Shown: one piece after another, positions 45,297 to 54,924 of the stretch
How positions within the stretch are numbered: position 1 is the first letter of the stretch
Layout of the letters: every line of letters begins with the position of its first letter
Source of the DNA: Amoebidium appalachense
Lineage: Eukaryota; Ichthyosporea
Length of the DNA: 64,000 nt
Direction: 5' to 3'
Assembly (NCBI GenBank): GCA_963693365.1
Contig: CAVNZM010000003.1
Coordinates: 12,524,001 to 12,588,000 of the forward strand
The notes under the pieces: generated by a model
What the model saw: the letters and a program-made list of their open reading frames with translations, nothing else
What the model was told of the DNA's origin: nothing
Database searches by the model: none
Position numbers and translations under genes: made by a program

Positions 45297-47302
45297 AGAA
45301 GAGAGAGTGAGTGTGGCTGCTTGCAGGGTAGACCGGGGTGTGCATTCCACTGTGGTGCGTGCCCCGCCAATGAAGTGGAATACTTGACGTTGATGTCGCA
45401 GGCTGCTGCGGATGGAGTTTGTGGAAGCGAAAGTCTCTACTTCACGGAAATACGCTCGCGGGTGTAGGGTACAGCCTAGAAGTCGGTTTCTGGGCTCCTC
45501 CGTTCAAGGCGTCGTAGGGGACGTGAAGTTAGAGGCCGCGGTGTCGTGTCTGGGCCCATAACCCTGTTGGAAGTAGAGTCCGCTGTGACTAGGGTCGTCG
45601 TGGCGCGCTTGGGCGCTGACCCGTTTTTTTACTGCTTTCAGTGTGTTAACTCCATGACTGAACTCCATGTCTTTACTCCATCACTGAACTCCATGACTTA
45701 ACTCCATGACTTAACTCCATGTCTTTACTCCATCACTGAACTCCATGACTTAACTCCATGACTTAACTCCATGACTGAACTCCATGTCTGAACTCCATGA
45801 CTTAACTCCATGACTGAACTCCATGACTGAACTCCATGACTGAACTCCATGACTGAACTCCATGACTTAACTCCATGACTTAACTCCATGACTGAACTCC
45901 ATGTCTGAACTCCATGTCTGCACCTGGCAGAGACGTGGCTTATATACCCGTGGGGCAGCAGTCTGGAATGTAATCCGGATGCCAGGTGCTAATCGGATTG
46001 GTTACTTTCATTTAGAGATCTCTGGGACCAGTGAACCAATCGTTTGCAGTCAAAACACAATTGGCAACATTCCTCAACTATGCAGATGTGCATGTGGTGA
46101 TCGAGTGTCAGCGTGTGTCTGTGTACACGGAACCAATTGTAAAGCTAACATACACATATTGTGGAGTGAGCGTAAGTCTGCACTCCAACACCCCTACCCA
46201 TAACCCTGTTGGAAGTAGAGTCCGCTGTGACTAGGGTCGTCGTGGCGCGCTTGGGCGCTGACCCGTTTTTTTACTGCTTTCAGTGTGTTAACTCCATGAC
46301 TGAACTCCATGTCTTTACTCCATCACTGAACTCCATGACTTAACTCCATGACTTAACTCCATGTCTTTACTCCATCACTGAACTCCATGACTTAACTCCA
46401 TGACTTAACTCCATGACTGAACTCCATGTCTGAACTCCATGACTTAACTCCATGACTGAACTCCATGACTGAACTCCATGACTGAACTCCATGACTGAAC
46501 TCCATGACTTAACTCCATGACTTAACTCCATGACTGAACTCCATGTCTGAACTCCATGTCTGCACCTGGCAGAGACGTGGCTTATATACCCGTGGGGCAG
46601 CAGTCTGGAATGTAATCCGGATGCCAGGTGCTAATCGGATTGGTTACTTTCATTTAGAGATCTCTGGGACCAGTGAACCAATCGTTTGCAGTCAAAACAC
46701 AATTGGCAACATTCCTCAACTATGCAGATGTGCATGTGGTGATCGAGTGTCAGCGTGTGTCTGTGTACACGGAACCAATTGTAAAGCTAACATACACATA
46801 TTGTGGAGTGAGCGTAAGTCTGCACTCCAACACCCCTACCCAATTGGAGAAGTGTACACACCACTGTAGAGAAGAGAGAGTGAGTGTGGCTGCTTGCAGG
46901 GTAGACCGGGGTGTGCATTCCACTGTGGTGCGTGCCCCGCCAATGAAGTGGAATACTTGACGTTGATGTCGCAGGCTGCTGCGGATGGAGTTTGTGGAAG
47001 CGAAAGTCTCTACTTCACGGAAATACGCTCGCGGGTGTAGGGTACAGCCTAGAAGTCGGTTTCTGGGCTCCTCCGTTCAAGGCGTCGTAGGGGACGTGAA
47101 GTTAGAGGCCGCGGTGTCGTGTCTGGGCCCATAACCCTGTTGGAAGTAGAGTCCGCTGTGACTAGGGTCGTCGTGGCGCGCTTGGGCGCTGACCCGTTTT
47201 TTACTGCTTTCAGTGTGTTAACTCCATGACTGAACTCCATGACTGAACTCCATGACTGAACTCCATGTCTGAACTCCATTTCTGCACCTGGCAGAGCCGT
47301 GG

Positions 47303-47310
47303 TTTATATA
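47303..47310 (+). promoter_or_regulatory. TATA box (TTTATATA) upstream of the T5orf172 gene
   Basis: The fourth repeat unit supplies this box about 260 bp before ATG 47569. The same box occurs in the other three units near 45008, 45936 and 46578. Confidence 0.4.
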
Positions 47311-47568
47311 CCCGTGGGGCAGCAGTCTGGAATGTAATCCGGATGCCAGGCGCTAATCGGATTGGTTACTTTCATTTAGAGATCTCTGGGACCAGTGAAC
47401 CAATCGTTTGCAGTCAAAACACAATTGGCAACATTCCTCAACTATGCAGATGTGCATGTGGTGATCGAGTGTCAGCGTGTGTCTGTGTACACGGAACCAA
47501 TTGTAAAGCTAACATACACATATTGTGGAGTGAGCGTAAGTCTGCACTCCAACATTGTGGACTATACC

Positions 47569-48612
47569 ATGCTTGTCCGCGGTTTGGATAGAGACGCAGC
47601 CGGTCGATATCTACGGCGTATCTTCGAAGACCCATCCCTCAAGCAATCGGTCAAAATGACCGATTGCCACTTTGGAAATGGGGGAAAACCATCTCCTGGT
47701 GTTCCTGCAACTTCATTGGTCAAGCTGACCTTCAAGATTGCATCTGGCTCACGCTATGGTTCCGCGATCATCGACAAGTGGGCCCGAGACATAGCGCGCC
47801 TGGAAGGTGGAGACGAAACACTCGTGGAGGACATCGAGCGCAACCGTGCCACGGCAGCGGCCAACCCGTCAGGACCCAACGCTTTCATGCGTGACAGTGT
47901 GCGAGCAGAAATGGATGCCGCCGGCACCACCGAGAGGGAGCCCAAGAGACTGAAGCTCGGAGACATCACCCAGTTCATGACCAACCAGGCCGAGATGGAA
48001 ACTGCACTGAGTCTGTACAAGGAGGCGCGCATCGCCGAATCTGCTCAGTACACGGAGATCATGATGATGCGCGAGGAAGGCGCTCTGTGTGACAAGCGGG
48101 CAAGTGTGATTCGCGAGGAGCGCCTGAAACTCGAGGTGCAGTGTCGGCTTCTGGAACTTCAGACCACAGACAATCTCAAGCAGGACCAAATTCCATCGGA
48201 ATTCGAGGATGCCAGTGATGAGCTGCGCCGGGTCACCAACCACGTGTGCACCAAGCAGCAGTCCGGTATCTACGTGTTTGTGTCCGAGTATGGCGACCCC
48301 CCCTGTCTGAAGATCGGCCAGAGCCTGAAGGACGTGAAGGGCCGCATGAAGCAGGCCGGTACGTGGCATGTGGGGCCCAACAAGCGCCTGCTCTTTGCGC
48401 TTCCCGTGCCGTCCGAGCAGCTGGCGCTTGCAGAGAAGTGTCTGCACACCGCGCTTAAACACAAGAACGTTGAGCGCGAGCTGTTCCGTGTGGACTTTGT
48501 GACCTTTGCCGCGGCCATGCTGGAGATGGCGAGGGAGCACATGGAAGACGACTTGACAAGGGACCTCGTCATCAGCGTGTTCAAGAAGGCCGGTCACGAG
48601 CAAGCGCAGTAG
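47569..48612 (+). CDS. T5orf172 (GIY-YIG-like) protein with N-terminal DNA-binding-like domain
   Basis: 347 codons from the first ATG of the frame; the frame is open upstream through the repeat, so an additional 5' exon is possible. The N-terminal 100 residues include Lys-Trp-Ala-Arg-Asp-Ile-Ala-Arg-Leu-Glu-Gly-Gly-Asp then Leu-Val-Glu-Asp-Ile-Glu, similar to the segment after the core in KilA/Bro-like proteins. A Glu/Arg-rich coiled-coil-like middle follows. Residues about 225-320 match T5orf172: Gly-Ile-Tyr-Val-Phe-Val-Ser, Leu-Lys-Ile-Gly-Gln-Ser, a later Ala-Glu-Lys-Cys-Leu-His and Glu-Leu-Phe-Arg-Val. T5orf172 is a GIY-YIG-related fold found in virus and phage proteins next to KilA-N/Bro domains. 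It probably acts on or binds DNA. It lies about 110 bp before the KilA/Bro-like gene on the same strand. Confidence 0.7.
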   Translation: MLVRGLDRDAAGRYLRRIFEDPSLKQSVKMTDCHFGNGGKPSPGVPATSLVKLTFKIASGSRYGSAIIDKWARDIARLEGGDETLVEDIERNRATAAANPSGPNAFMRDSVRAEMDAAGTTEREPKRLKLGDITQFMTNQAEMETALSLYKEARIAESAQYTEIMMMREEGALCDKRASVIREERLKLEVQCRLLELQTTDNLKQDQIPSEFEDASDELRRVTNHVCTKQQSGIYVFVSEYGDPPCLKIGQSLKDVKGRMKQAGTWHVGPNKRLLFALPVPSEQLALAEKCLHTALKHKNVERELFRVDFVTFAAAMLEMAREHMEDDLTRDLVISVFKKAGHEQAQ

Positions 48613-48678
48613 CCCCAAGACATTTCAATGGGTAAGCACCAACCTATCCTCAGCACGACTGAGGGTGCCACGCGCAGG

Positions 48679-48686
48679 TATAAAAG
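48679..48686 (+). promoter_or_regulatory. TATA box (TATAAAAG) of the full-length KilA/Bro-like gene
   Basis: It lies 37 bp before ATG 48724 within the duplicated promoter block. Confidence 0.7.
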
Positions 48687-48723
48687 GAGCACACACGGCC
48701 ACCTGGGGTCAGTCTGACACAGC

Positions 48724-49641
48724 ATGGCTACCGGACAGAGCAACTCAAAGGTGGACATGTCGCTTCTGTGGAAGGAGTTCCCCCAGTTCAAGGATGCAAC
48801 GGTCCGCGTCGACAAAGCCAGCAAGATGGCGAGCGTCCTCGATGTTCTGCAGCTGATCTTGGAGAGCAACGAAGCGGCCAAGAAGTTGTGGCAGCGAATT
48901 CAGTTGTCCGATGACTACAAACAACTCGAGGAAAAGATGGGGACTCTGTGTCCCCAAGTCCGGATCAATGGCACTGGCAAACTTACCCCGGTTGCCCCCT
49001 TCCGCACCCTCCTCGAGATCATCTACCTGCTCCCCGGCAAGCGCGCTCATGATTTCCGTAAGACTTCTGCCCAGTACATGGCGCGCCTCCTCTCTGGCGA
49101 TTTGCTTCTCATCGAGGAGATCGAGGCCCGCTACGACAACAGCACCCCGGAGGAGCGCGAGTTCTTCCGCAACGGCACGGACGAGACCCCTGACCGCAAG
49201 CGCCGCCGCGAGGAGCTGGAGGAGGAGCGGAGGCTGCGTCTGCGCCGGGAGGAGGCGGAGATCACGCGTCTCGAGAGGGAGAACCAGAAGATGGCCATGG
49301 ACAACCTCGTCCAGTACGAGGCACTGCTTGAGCGCCTGGGGCTGGACCGTGATCCGCGCATGCGTCAGCTCGTCAACGACTCGGTCTCCAACATGCTGCT
49401 CCCCAACCAGGGTCTGCGAGCCATCGAAGGCACCACCCTCTCCGACTATGTCACGGTGGGGAAGTTCGTGGTCGACCGTGGCATCAAGTGCAAGTCCGCC
49501 TCTGCGCTCGGCCGCATGGTCAGCAAGGCCTGGCGTGACGAGATGGGGTGCGAGCCCGAGACGACACAGATGGTGGTCAACGGGGACGTGCGCACGGTCA
49601 AGCTGTACCCTGTGAGCTTCCTGGCGAAGCACGTTGTGTAG
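48724..49641 (+). CDS. KilA-N/Bro-like DNA-binding protein with coiled coil and conserved C-terminus
   Basis: 305 codons. N-terminal Leu-Trp-Lys-Glu-Phe-Pro-Gln-Phe block; core Phe-Arg-Thr-Leu-Leu-Glu-Ile-Ile-Tyr-Leu-Leu-Pro-Gly-Lys-Arg-Ala-His at about residues 93-110; then Leu-Ile-Glu-Glu-Ile-Glu-Ala-Arg, typical of the virus Bro/KilA-N-like family. Residues about 155-205 are a Glu/Arg-rich coiled coil. The C-terminal 90 residues carry a Val-Gly-Lys-Phe-Val-Val and a final Lys-Leu-Tyr-Pro-Val-Ser-Phe-Leu segment that may be a second DNA-binding fold. A remnant of this C-terminus sits at 37248, and core fragments at 44264 and 62551. AATAAA follows at about 49675. Confidence 0.65.
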   Translation: MATGQSNSKVDMSLLWKEFPQFKDATVRVDKASKMASVLDVLQLILESNEAAKKLWQRIQLSDDYKQLEEKMGTLCPQVRINGTGKLTPVAPFRTLLEIIYLLPGKRAHDFRKTSAQYMARLLSGDLLLIEEIEARYDNSTPEEREFFRNGTDETPDRKRRREELEEERRLRLRREEAEITRLERENQKMAMDNLVQYEALLERLGLDRDPRMRQLVNDSVSNMLLPNQGLRAIEGTTLSDYVTVGKFVVDRGIKCKSASALGRMVSKAWRDEMGCEPETTQMVVNGDVRTVKLYPVSFLAKHVV

Positions 49642-49741
49642 CGTATAGTGGCCGAGGCACACCAACCAGCATCAATAAAGTGAGAACAGCGAACCATAAA
49701 AAGGTCACCCCTCCCCCCCCCCGCCCCCCCCCCCCCCCCCC

Positions 49742-50548
49742 CTACACCACCCGGCCACCCTGGTGGTGGCACCACCAGCCCCCCGCGCAGGGCCTCAGTC
49801 GCCGTAGTCGATGGGCCACTCGGTGGTGCCCATGTACGCACTGCCCCCGGGGGGTGGTGCCGAGCAGCCCGTAGAGCGTGTTGCCGAAGCCCAGCACGGC
49901 CTCGATGGCCTCATCGGGCAGCACGTGCGCCAGCCCGCGCCATAAGTTCCTGTGGATCCAGAGGCGGTCGCGCGTGTAGGGCGGGGCAGGCACGACGGCG
50001 GCCTGGTTTCGGATGAGCCCAGTGGCCGCTGTTTGTGCGAGTGTGGGGGCACCGGGGAGCGGGCGCTCGAAGATCAAGGTGGGGGTCTCCGTGTAGGAGG
50101 GCATGATATCTGCCCAATCCGGCGGCTGGATATCCAGGTCAAAGACCATCATCCACTGAAAGGCATTCAGTGCAGCGCTGTACGTGACCATGAGCCGCCT
50201 GTCATCGACCCAGTCATGCCCCGCATCAATTGCAAACTCCCAGAAGCCCGTCGCGCGGCCATCATCCATCACGCGTGGAGGGTCATACCAGGCATCGATG
50301 AAGTGCGTGTGCTTGCACACAAACCTGAGTGGGGCAGTCAGCACCGACATTCTGCCCCTGCGAATGTTGCCGAATTCGTCCGTGGGCTCGGGCGGCTGCG
50401 GGTAGACGATGCGGACTACACCCAGTGCTCGGGTCTGGACCCCACCCGCAATGCCCGGCTGGGCGGGATGAAACCACGTTGGGTCGTCGACAAAGGCTTG
50501 CAGGTCCCCCGGGTTGGACAGCACCCTCTTTTCCACCGGCCAGTTCAT
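49742..50548 (-). CDS. Unknown protein, probable frameshift at its C-terminus
   Basis: From ATG at 50548, about 230 residues look like genuine globular protein (Trp/Pro/Asp-rich, no repeats). Near the C5/G6 homopolymers at 49844-49854 the present frame turns into low-complexity residues. The alternative frame instead reads Gly-Ser-Ala-Tyr-Met-Gly-Thr-Thr-Glu-Trp-Pro-Ile-Asp-Tyr-Gly-Asp-stop, ending at about 49797, which looks more protein-like. A homopolymer indel is likely. The gene is divergent from the secreted protein gene at 50653 (about 104 bp between starts). No family recognised. Confidence 0.5.
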   Translation of the reverse strand: MNWPVEKRVLSNPGDLQAFVDDPTWFHPAQPGIAGGVQTRALGVVRIVYPQPPEPTDEFGNIRRGRMSVLTAPLRFVCKHTHFIDAWYDPPRVMDDGRATGFWEFAIDAGHDWVDDRRLMVTYSAALNAFQWMMVFDLDIQPPDWADIMPSYTETPTLIFERPLPGAPTLAQTAATGLIRNQAAVVPAPPYTRDRLWIHRNLWRGLAHVLPDEAIEAVLGFGNTLYGLLGTTPRGQCVHGHHRVAHRLRRLRPCAGGWWCHHQGGRVV

Positions 50549-50652
50549 ATGTGCAGGCCCCAATAAATAGAACACAACCAGCTCTGGGACCTCCCCCCCC
50601 ACCCCCCAGCAAACAAGAACACCCCTGCGCCCACAACCGTTGACTATTATCC

Positions 50653-51054
50653 ATGCACACGGTAATGTACGCGCTCGTTGCCCTACTTGCACAAGCCGCC
50701 GCCGCCGCCGCCAGCTACGTGACGGTCCTCCCGACGCCGACGCCAACCACCCCGACACCCACCCTCACCCAACCATCCAGATGCACACGGCTCGTTGCGC
50801 AGACGGCCACCGCAGCGCCCGTGTGCTCGCAGGTGCCGGTGCCGGGGGTGGGGTGCGGGTGGCTGTGCCGCACGGTGGTGCCACAGAATCCGTCGCTCGT
50901 GCCGTGCAACCAGTTTGTGGGCTGCAACCTCTACCGACCGGACCCCAAGACCGGCGGGGTGCTGCGGTGCAAGCGGCGCAGGGCCACGTCGATGCCGTGC
51001 GCGCCGGACTTCTGCTGCGTCAAGCCTGCTGGCATCGGTGCAGCAGGGATATAA
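50653..51054 (+). CDS. Small secreted cysteine-rich protein
   Basis: 133 codons. Residues 1-20 look like a signal peptide (hydrophobic, Ala-rich, ending Ala-Ala-Ser). A Thr-Pro repeat region (residues about 25-40) is followed by a domain with about 11 cysteines, ending in a Phe-Cys-Cys-Val. It is probably disulfide-bonded and extracellular or in a membrane-bound compartment. Unknown family. A TATAAA overlaps the stop codon region (51049-51054) and could serve the next gene. Confidence 0.5.
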   Translation: MHTVMYALVALLAQAAAAAASYVTVLPTPTPTTPTPTLTQPSRCTRLVAQTATAAPVCSQVPVPGVGCGWLCRTVVPQNPSLVPCNQFVGCNLYRPDPKTGGVLRCKRRRATSMPCAPDFCCVKPAGIGAAGI

Positions 51055-51178
51055 ACTCTTTTGCATATATCGGTCACAGAATGGACGCAATCCCCCCCCC
51101 CCCCCACCCCACGCGGGAACCCATCCGAAACTGTCCCAGGGAACCACCCATATGTCGAAAAATTCGGCTGTTGTGTAG

Positions 51179-51809
51179 ATGGCTTCAACACAGACATTGT
51201 CGGTAAAGCCCCACTGCTTCTTCAAGTTTGTCAAACGCAATACCCAACATTTCAAGTTGGAAGACGCACATCTGAAACCCCGCAACACCCAGACATACAA
51301 GTGGGCTATGGGGGACGTCTGTCTCTCCATCAACTTGTGGAGCACTCAAAATGATGTCGAACCAGTCTGTCTGACCTGTGTTACATCTCTGGTTTTTGAA
51401 GCAGGGCTGGGTGGCTACAGATTGTTGTTTATTTGTATGCGTCAAACAGCTGGTACGGAATACAAGTTTGCTGTAAGGTATGATTCAAAAAGCCGGTTTC
51501 TCGTGGACCAGCGGAAGCACCGTTTCGGGTCGATTGTGGTGAAGTGTGCTCCCTACGTGGCCGAAAAGTACAAACAGGCTATTGTCCCTGGAAGACCTAC
51601 GCCCTCGGACATGATGGAGGACATACAAAAAACGTGGCCACTTCTATTTGACTGGTACAACAGTCTCGTTGATCTTCAGAAGTCACTGACCGAGCTGATT
51701 GGGGTTGGCTCCGTTGAAGCCTCACCGGCTGTGGCAGGGTGTGGCGCCAGGTCTCGGGACAACACCTTCGTACTGCTGCAAACCTATCTGCCAAAATCTG
51801 TTCGTTTTC
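51179..51809 (+). CDS. Unknown protein, cut by the assembly gap
   Basis: 210 codons visible from ATG at 51179 before the run of Ns. Composition is globular with a Lys/Arg-rich start and a Trp-Pro-Leu-Leu-Phe-Asp-Trp-Tyr segment near residue 160. No motif recognised. The C-terminus is missing. Confidence 0.5.
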
Positions 51810-52309
51810 NNNNNNNNNNNNNNNNNNNNNNNNNNNNNNNNNNNNNNNNNNNNNNNNNNNNNNNNNNNNNNNNNNNNNNNNNNNNNNNNNNNNNNNNNNN
51901 NNNNNNNNNNNNNNNNNNNNNNNNNNNNNNNNNNNNNNNNNNNNNNNNNNNNNNNNNNNNNNNNNNNNNNNNNNNNNNNNNNNNNNNNNNNNNNNNNNNN
52001 NNNNNNNNNNNNNNNNNNNNNNNNNNNNNNNNNNNNNNNNNNNNNNNNNNNNNNNNNNNNNNNNNNNNNNNNNNNNNNNNNNNNNNNNNNNNNNNNNNNN
52101 NNNNNNNNNNNNNNNNNNNNNNNNNNNNNNNNNNNNNNNNNNNNNNNNNNNNNNNNNNNNNNNNNNNNNNNNNNNNNNNNNNNNNNNNNNNNNNNNNNNN
52201 NNNNNNNNNNNNNNNNNNNNNNNNNNNNNNNNNNNNNNNNNNNNNNNNNNNNNNNNNNNNNNNNNNNNNNNNNNNNNNNNNNNNNNNNNNNNNNNNNNNN
52301 NNNNNNNNN
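51810..52309. other. Assembly gap (500 N)
   Basis: Exactly 500 N bases, a conventional placeholder, so the real gap length is unknown. Any frame through it is meaningless. Confidence 0.99.
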
Positions 52310-52506
52310 AGGTTGGGTGGGCGCCTGCGCAGGAAGTCGAAGACACGGAACACGCGCCGGAAGAGCAGGCGCAGGCCCGGCACGGCCTGTACAATCGAAA
52401 CCAGTTCTGCGTGCCTCTTGTGCGTGGGCAGGGCAAAGCCTCCGTAGCGCCTGGCGATGTAGCAGATCATTTCCTTTCGCACGTTCACCAGCCTCCCCTC
52501 CACCAT
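52310..52506 (-). CDS. N-terminal fragment of a minus-strand protein, cut by the gap
   Basis: 65 codons from ATG at 52506 running into the gap. It is rich in Arg and hydrophobic residues (Met-Val-Glu-Gly-Arg-Leu-Val-Asn-Val-Arg). Too short to assign. It converges on the gene at 51179. Confidence 0.35.
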
Positions 52507-53171
52507 ACCAGCACGCGTCAATAAGGTAGTTTTATAAACAATTCGGTCACATTTCTAATAGAAATCGCGAAGAAATAGTCCTATCAACGATTACAAACAG
52601 ATTCTGAAACCTTGGTCAGGATCTTGAACGCTTTCGACCAATCAGATCGAATAGCGGGGTAGCCAACTGCGCGCTGCTTTGGCCGTTTATTGGCACACCT
52701 GGCGCTGCTTTGGAACGAAGTTGTGGTTCCGCGTTGCCTGTTCCGGGGGCTGGGGGGGGCGCCTGTGGCACACAGACCCGTGAGACCACTGTGCCTTCCG
52801 TGCCTCGCGTGCCCCTCATGCCCCCCAGGCCCCGCTCCTAGGAAAAAGCAATCGGCGAACAGGGTCCACCCCCGGCACCTGTTCTCCAAGGATCCGGGAG
52901 ACATGGTTGGGGATGCCATGGTGTTCTCTTGGGTTCCGGGAGACATGGGGGGGACCGGCGATGCTGTTCTCTAGAAAATTGCGGGCCAAACGTTCATGGG
53001 CACTGCCGTGTTCTCTCTGGTTTGTGGAGAAAACGTTGGACTGGGTAGGGGCCGGTGGGCAGGAGAACAGGGTGGTGAACGCGCAGGTGGATATGGGCCG
53101 GGTTGTTGCCGTGTGACGTAAAGGTCGATTTTGATAGTTTGTGGTACTTTATCTGTCGGTTCAACACCGTG
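52507..53171. repeat. Intergenic: dispersed CCAATCAG block and GC-rich spacer repeat
   Basis: 52610-52715 repeats intergenic sequence seen at 37430-37960 (GACCAATCAGATYGAATAGC, CGTTTATTGGC, TGGCGCTGCTTTGG). 52745-52835 is a GC-rich spacer repeat copy. 52880-53000 holds near-duplicated GGGAGACATGG segments. No gene. Confidence 0.65.
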
Positions 53172-53969
53172 ATGTCTCAACTCAGCGAAGGTGCTGTTGT
53201 GCGCTGCCTCCACCTGGTGCGCACGTTTTTGGATAACGATAAGAGCAGCGCTTTGTTCATGCAGGGATACACAACGCACCACCTAGTGTTATACATCAAG
53301 CACCTGATGGAATTGGAAATAAACGAAAAGGTCCCAGTCGAACATATTGAGAGGCTGATCTCCTGCCCCGATGAAACGTCCGAACACACGCGCTCATCGA
53401 AGAAACTGAAAAACGTCGTTACAGCAGTTCGCGAGCTGTTCCCCACACCGTTGGTTTGGAAGGGGATTGATCCAGGCACGTTTACGGTGGAGCTCGCTAG
53501 GGAGGTCCATCGCAAGGTCATGGACGGGCTGCTCGATAGCGCTGGACGGTATCGGGTGCGCTTTGCGCTTCCCGCAGGCTGCAGTCATCAGTACCTTGGA
53601 CCGTTCAAGATCGAAGAGGCTCTCAAGCGTCTGTTCGAAAGGACACGCACCGAACTCCAAGGCTGCAATGACGTTCTCGGTGCCATACAGGTCACCGCCC
53701 GTTTCCTCGGGGAGTTCCTCTACATCCACCCGTTCAGCAACGGCAACGGGCGCGTCGCCCGTCTGTTGGTCAGCGTGCTGCTCTCGCCCTATATTGCCGT
53801 TCCCCTCTCGTTGTACACAGACTGCAGCTCCCGCGAGCGCTACCACTCGCTGCTGCTGGCCGCGCAGAGCCAGCCGCCCCCCCACGACTACTCCGAGCTG
53901 GCGGCCTTCGTGCTGGACTGCGCAAGGGCAAACCTGGTCTCGGTGTGCAACGCCCTGGATTTGGAATGA
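53172..53969 (+). CDS. Fic-domain protein
   Basis: Fic proteins usually transfer AMP or another phosphate-containing group onto a target protein. 265 codons from ATG at 53172. The Fic motif is at residues 186-197: His-Pro-Phe-Ser-Asn-Gly-Asn-Gly-Arg-Val-Ala-Arg. The catalytic His and the GNGR phosphate-binding loop are intact, but the fifth position is Asn190 instead of the usual metal-binding Asp/Glu, so activity may be altered. The N-terminal 100 residues are helical-looking; I see no clear (S/T)xxxE(G/N) inhibitory motif. The stop codon overlaps the ATG of the patatin gene by 4 bases (ATGA), which suggests coupled expression. Bacterial or phage ancestry, or acquisition by a giant virus, is possible. 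Confidence 0.8.
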   Translation: MSQLSEGAVVRCLHLVRTFLDNDKSSALFMQGYTTHHLVLYIKHLMELEINEKVPVEHIERLISCPDETSEHTRSSKKLKNVVTAVRELFPTPLVWKGIDPGTFTVELAREVHRKVMDGLLDSAGRYRVRFALPAGCSHQYLGPFKIEEALKRLFERTRTELQGCNDVLGAIQVTARFLGEFLYIHPFSNGNGRVARLLVSVLLSPYIAVPLSLYTDCSSRERYHSLLLAAQSQPPPHDYSELAAFVLDCARANLVSVCNALDLE

Positions 53970-54877
53970 AGCCGTCAACTCTTATCGCGCCCTACATCAA
54001 CATGGACACACCCTCCCAAGCCAGGACACGTGTGCGGATCCTGCTGCCCGGGGGCGGCGTCAAGGGCTGCTTCCAAGTCGGGTTCATGCAGGGGATGCTC
54101 GCGTCGGGGCTGTACCAGGTCGACAGGGTGTACGGCATGTCCGTCGGCGCGCTGGTGGCGCCGTTCGTGGTTGCCGACCGCCTGGACGACCTGGCGCGCG
54201 AGCTGGGAGAGCTGAAGTGCGTGGAGGACATTGTGGAACCGTGGGGCGGCGCAATGGCGCTGCTTCCGAAAAGCTGGAGGACGGTTGTGGGGTCAATGCT
54301 GTACGGGGCGGCGTACAGCCGCTTCACCCTGCAGGAGCGTGCGGCGGCGCTTCTGGAGGGCATCGACGCGGACATCTACACGCGATGCCACTGCGTCGCC
54401 TGGGACTTCCTCAACAAGAAGGAGCGGTGGTTCACAGGGCCCGAGTACCAGGTCGGCATGCGCGCGTCTTCGGCCCTTCCACTCGCGGTCCCTCCCGTCG
54501 AGTACGACGGCACCGTGTTTCTGGACGGCGGGGTCTCTGAGCTGGTGCCCCTCACCAAGGCACTCGAGGATGCCGCAGATGGGTTCGACGGCATCTACGT
54601 CACGGTGCTGTGCGACTCGCTGGCGCACTGCCCTGCAGAATCCGTGCCAAAAACGGGCATGGAGCTCTGCTATGCTCTGCAGCGTGACTCGGGCACCGAG
54701 CTGGCGGCCACCGAGTTCGCCAACCTCCGCACCCGCCTCGGAGACCGCCTCGTGGTGGTCGCTCCGGAGCGGAGGCTGTTCGCGTCGCCCATGGACGTTG
54801 ACCCCGGGAAGGTCGCGCAGGCGCTTGTGGATGGCCGCACGGCGTTTGCTACCTGGGCCGCCGCGGCACGTCAATAA
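53966..54877 (+). CDS. Patatin-like phospholipase
   Basis: Patatin-like enzymes hydrolyse acyl esters of membrane lipids with a Ser-Asp dyad. 303 codons from ATG at 53966; Met13 is an alternative start. The oxyanion-hole motif Gly-Gly-Gly-Val-Lys-Gly lies at residues 29-34, the nucleophile elbow Gly-Met-Ser59-Val-Gly at 57-61, and the catalytic Asp187 in Leu-Asp-Gly-Gly. All key residues are present, so it is probably active. There is no signal peptide or membrane segment. It forms an overlapping pair with the Fic gene; the coding GC content is high. AATAAA at about 54875 overlaps the stop codon. Confidence 0.85.
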   Translation: MKPSTLIAPYINMDTPSQARTRVRILLPGGGVKGCFQVGFMQGMLASGLYQVDRVYGMSVGALVAPFVVADRLDDLARELGELKCVEDIVEPWGGAMALLPKSWRTVVGSMLYGAAYSRFTLQERAAALLEGIDADIYTRCHCVAWDFLNKKERWFTGPEYQVGMRASSALPLAVPPVEYDGTVFLDGGVSELVPLTKALEDAADGFDGIYVTVLCDSLAHCPAESVPKTGMELCYALQRDSGTELAATEFANLRTRLGDRLVVVAPERRLFASPMDVDPGKVAQALVDGRTAFATWAAAARQ

Positions 54878-54924
54878 ACCCACCCCGAGTCGGGTCCATA
54901 TCTGTCGTCCTCGGTCACCTATCC

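Larger units (their letters stand above)
44847..47554 (+). repeat. Large tandem repeat with promoter and small ORF, four copies (641-931 bp)
   Basis: Units start with TTGGAAGTAGAGTCCGC at 44847, 45569, 46210 and 47141; the fourth is cut at about 47554, where the T5orf172 gene begins. Each holds: a conserved head with a splice-acceptor-like TACTGCTTTCAG; a 13-bp subarray AACTCCATGACTG (about 5-6 copies in units 1 and 4, about 20 in units 2 and 3); a TATA box (TTTATATACCC); and a small ORF. Units 1 and 3 also share a tail of about 340 bp that is missing in unit 2. Identity between units is very high, so the expansion is recent. Confidence 0.9.

Noticed and set aside
47395-47568. A longer N-terminus for the T5orf172 protein
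   Set aside because: The extension has no ATG start (it would need GTG) and is the translation of the tandem repeat. I used ATG 47569, while allowing an unseen 5' exon.
51739-52529. Large frames crossing 51810-52309
   Set aside because: They run through 500 N bases and have no meaning.
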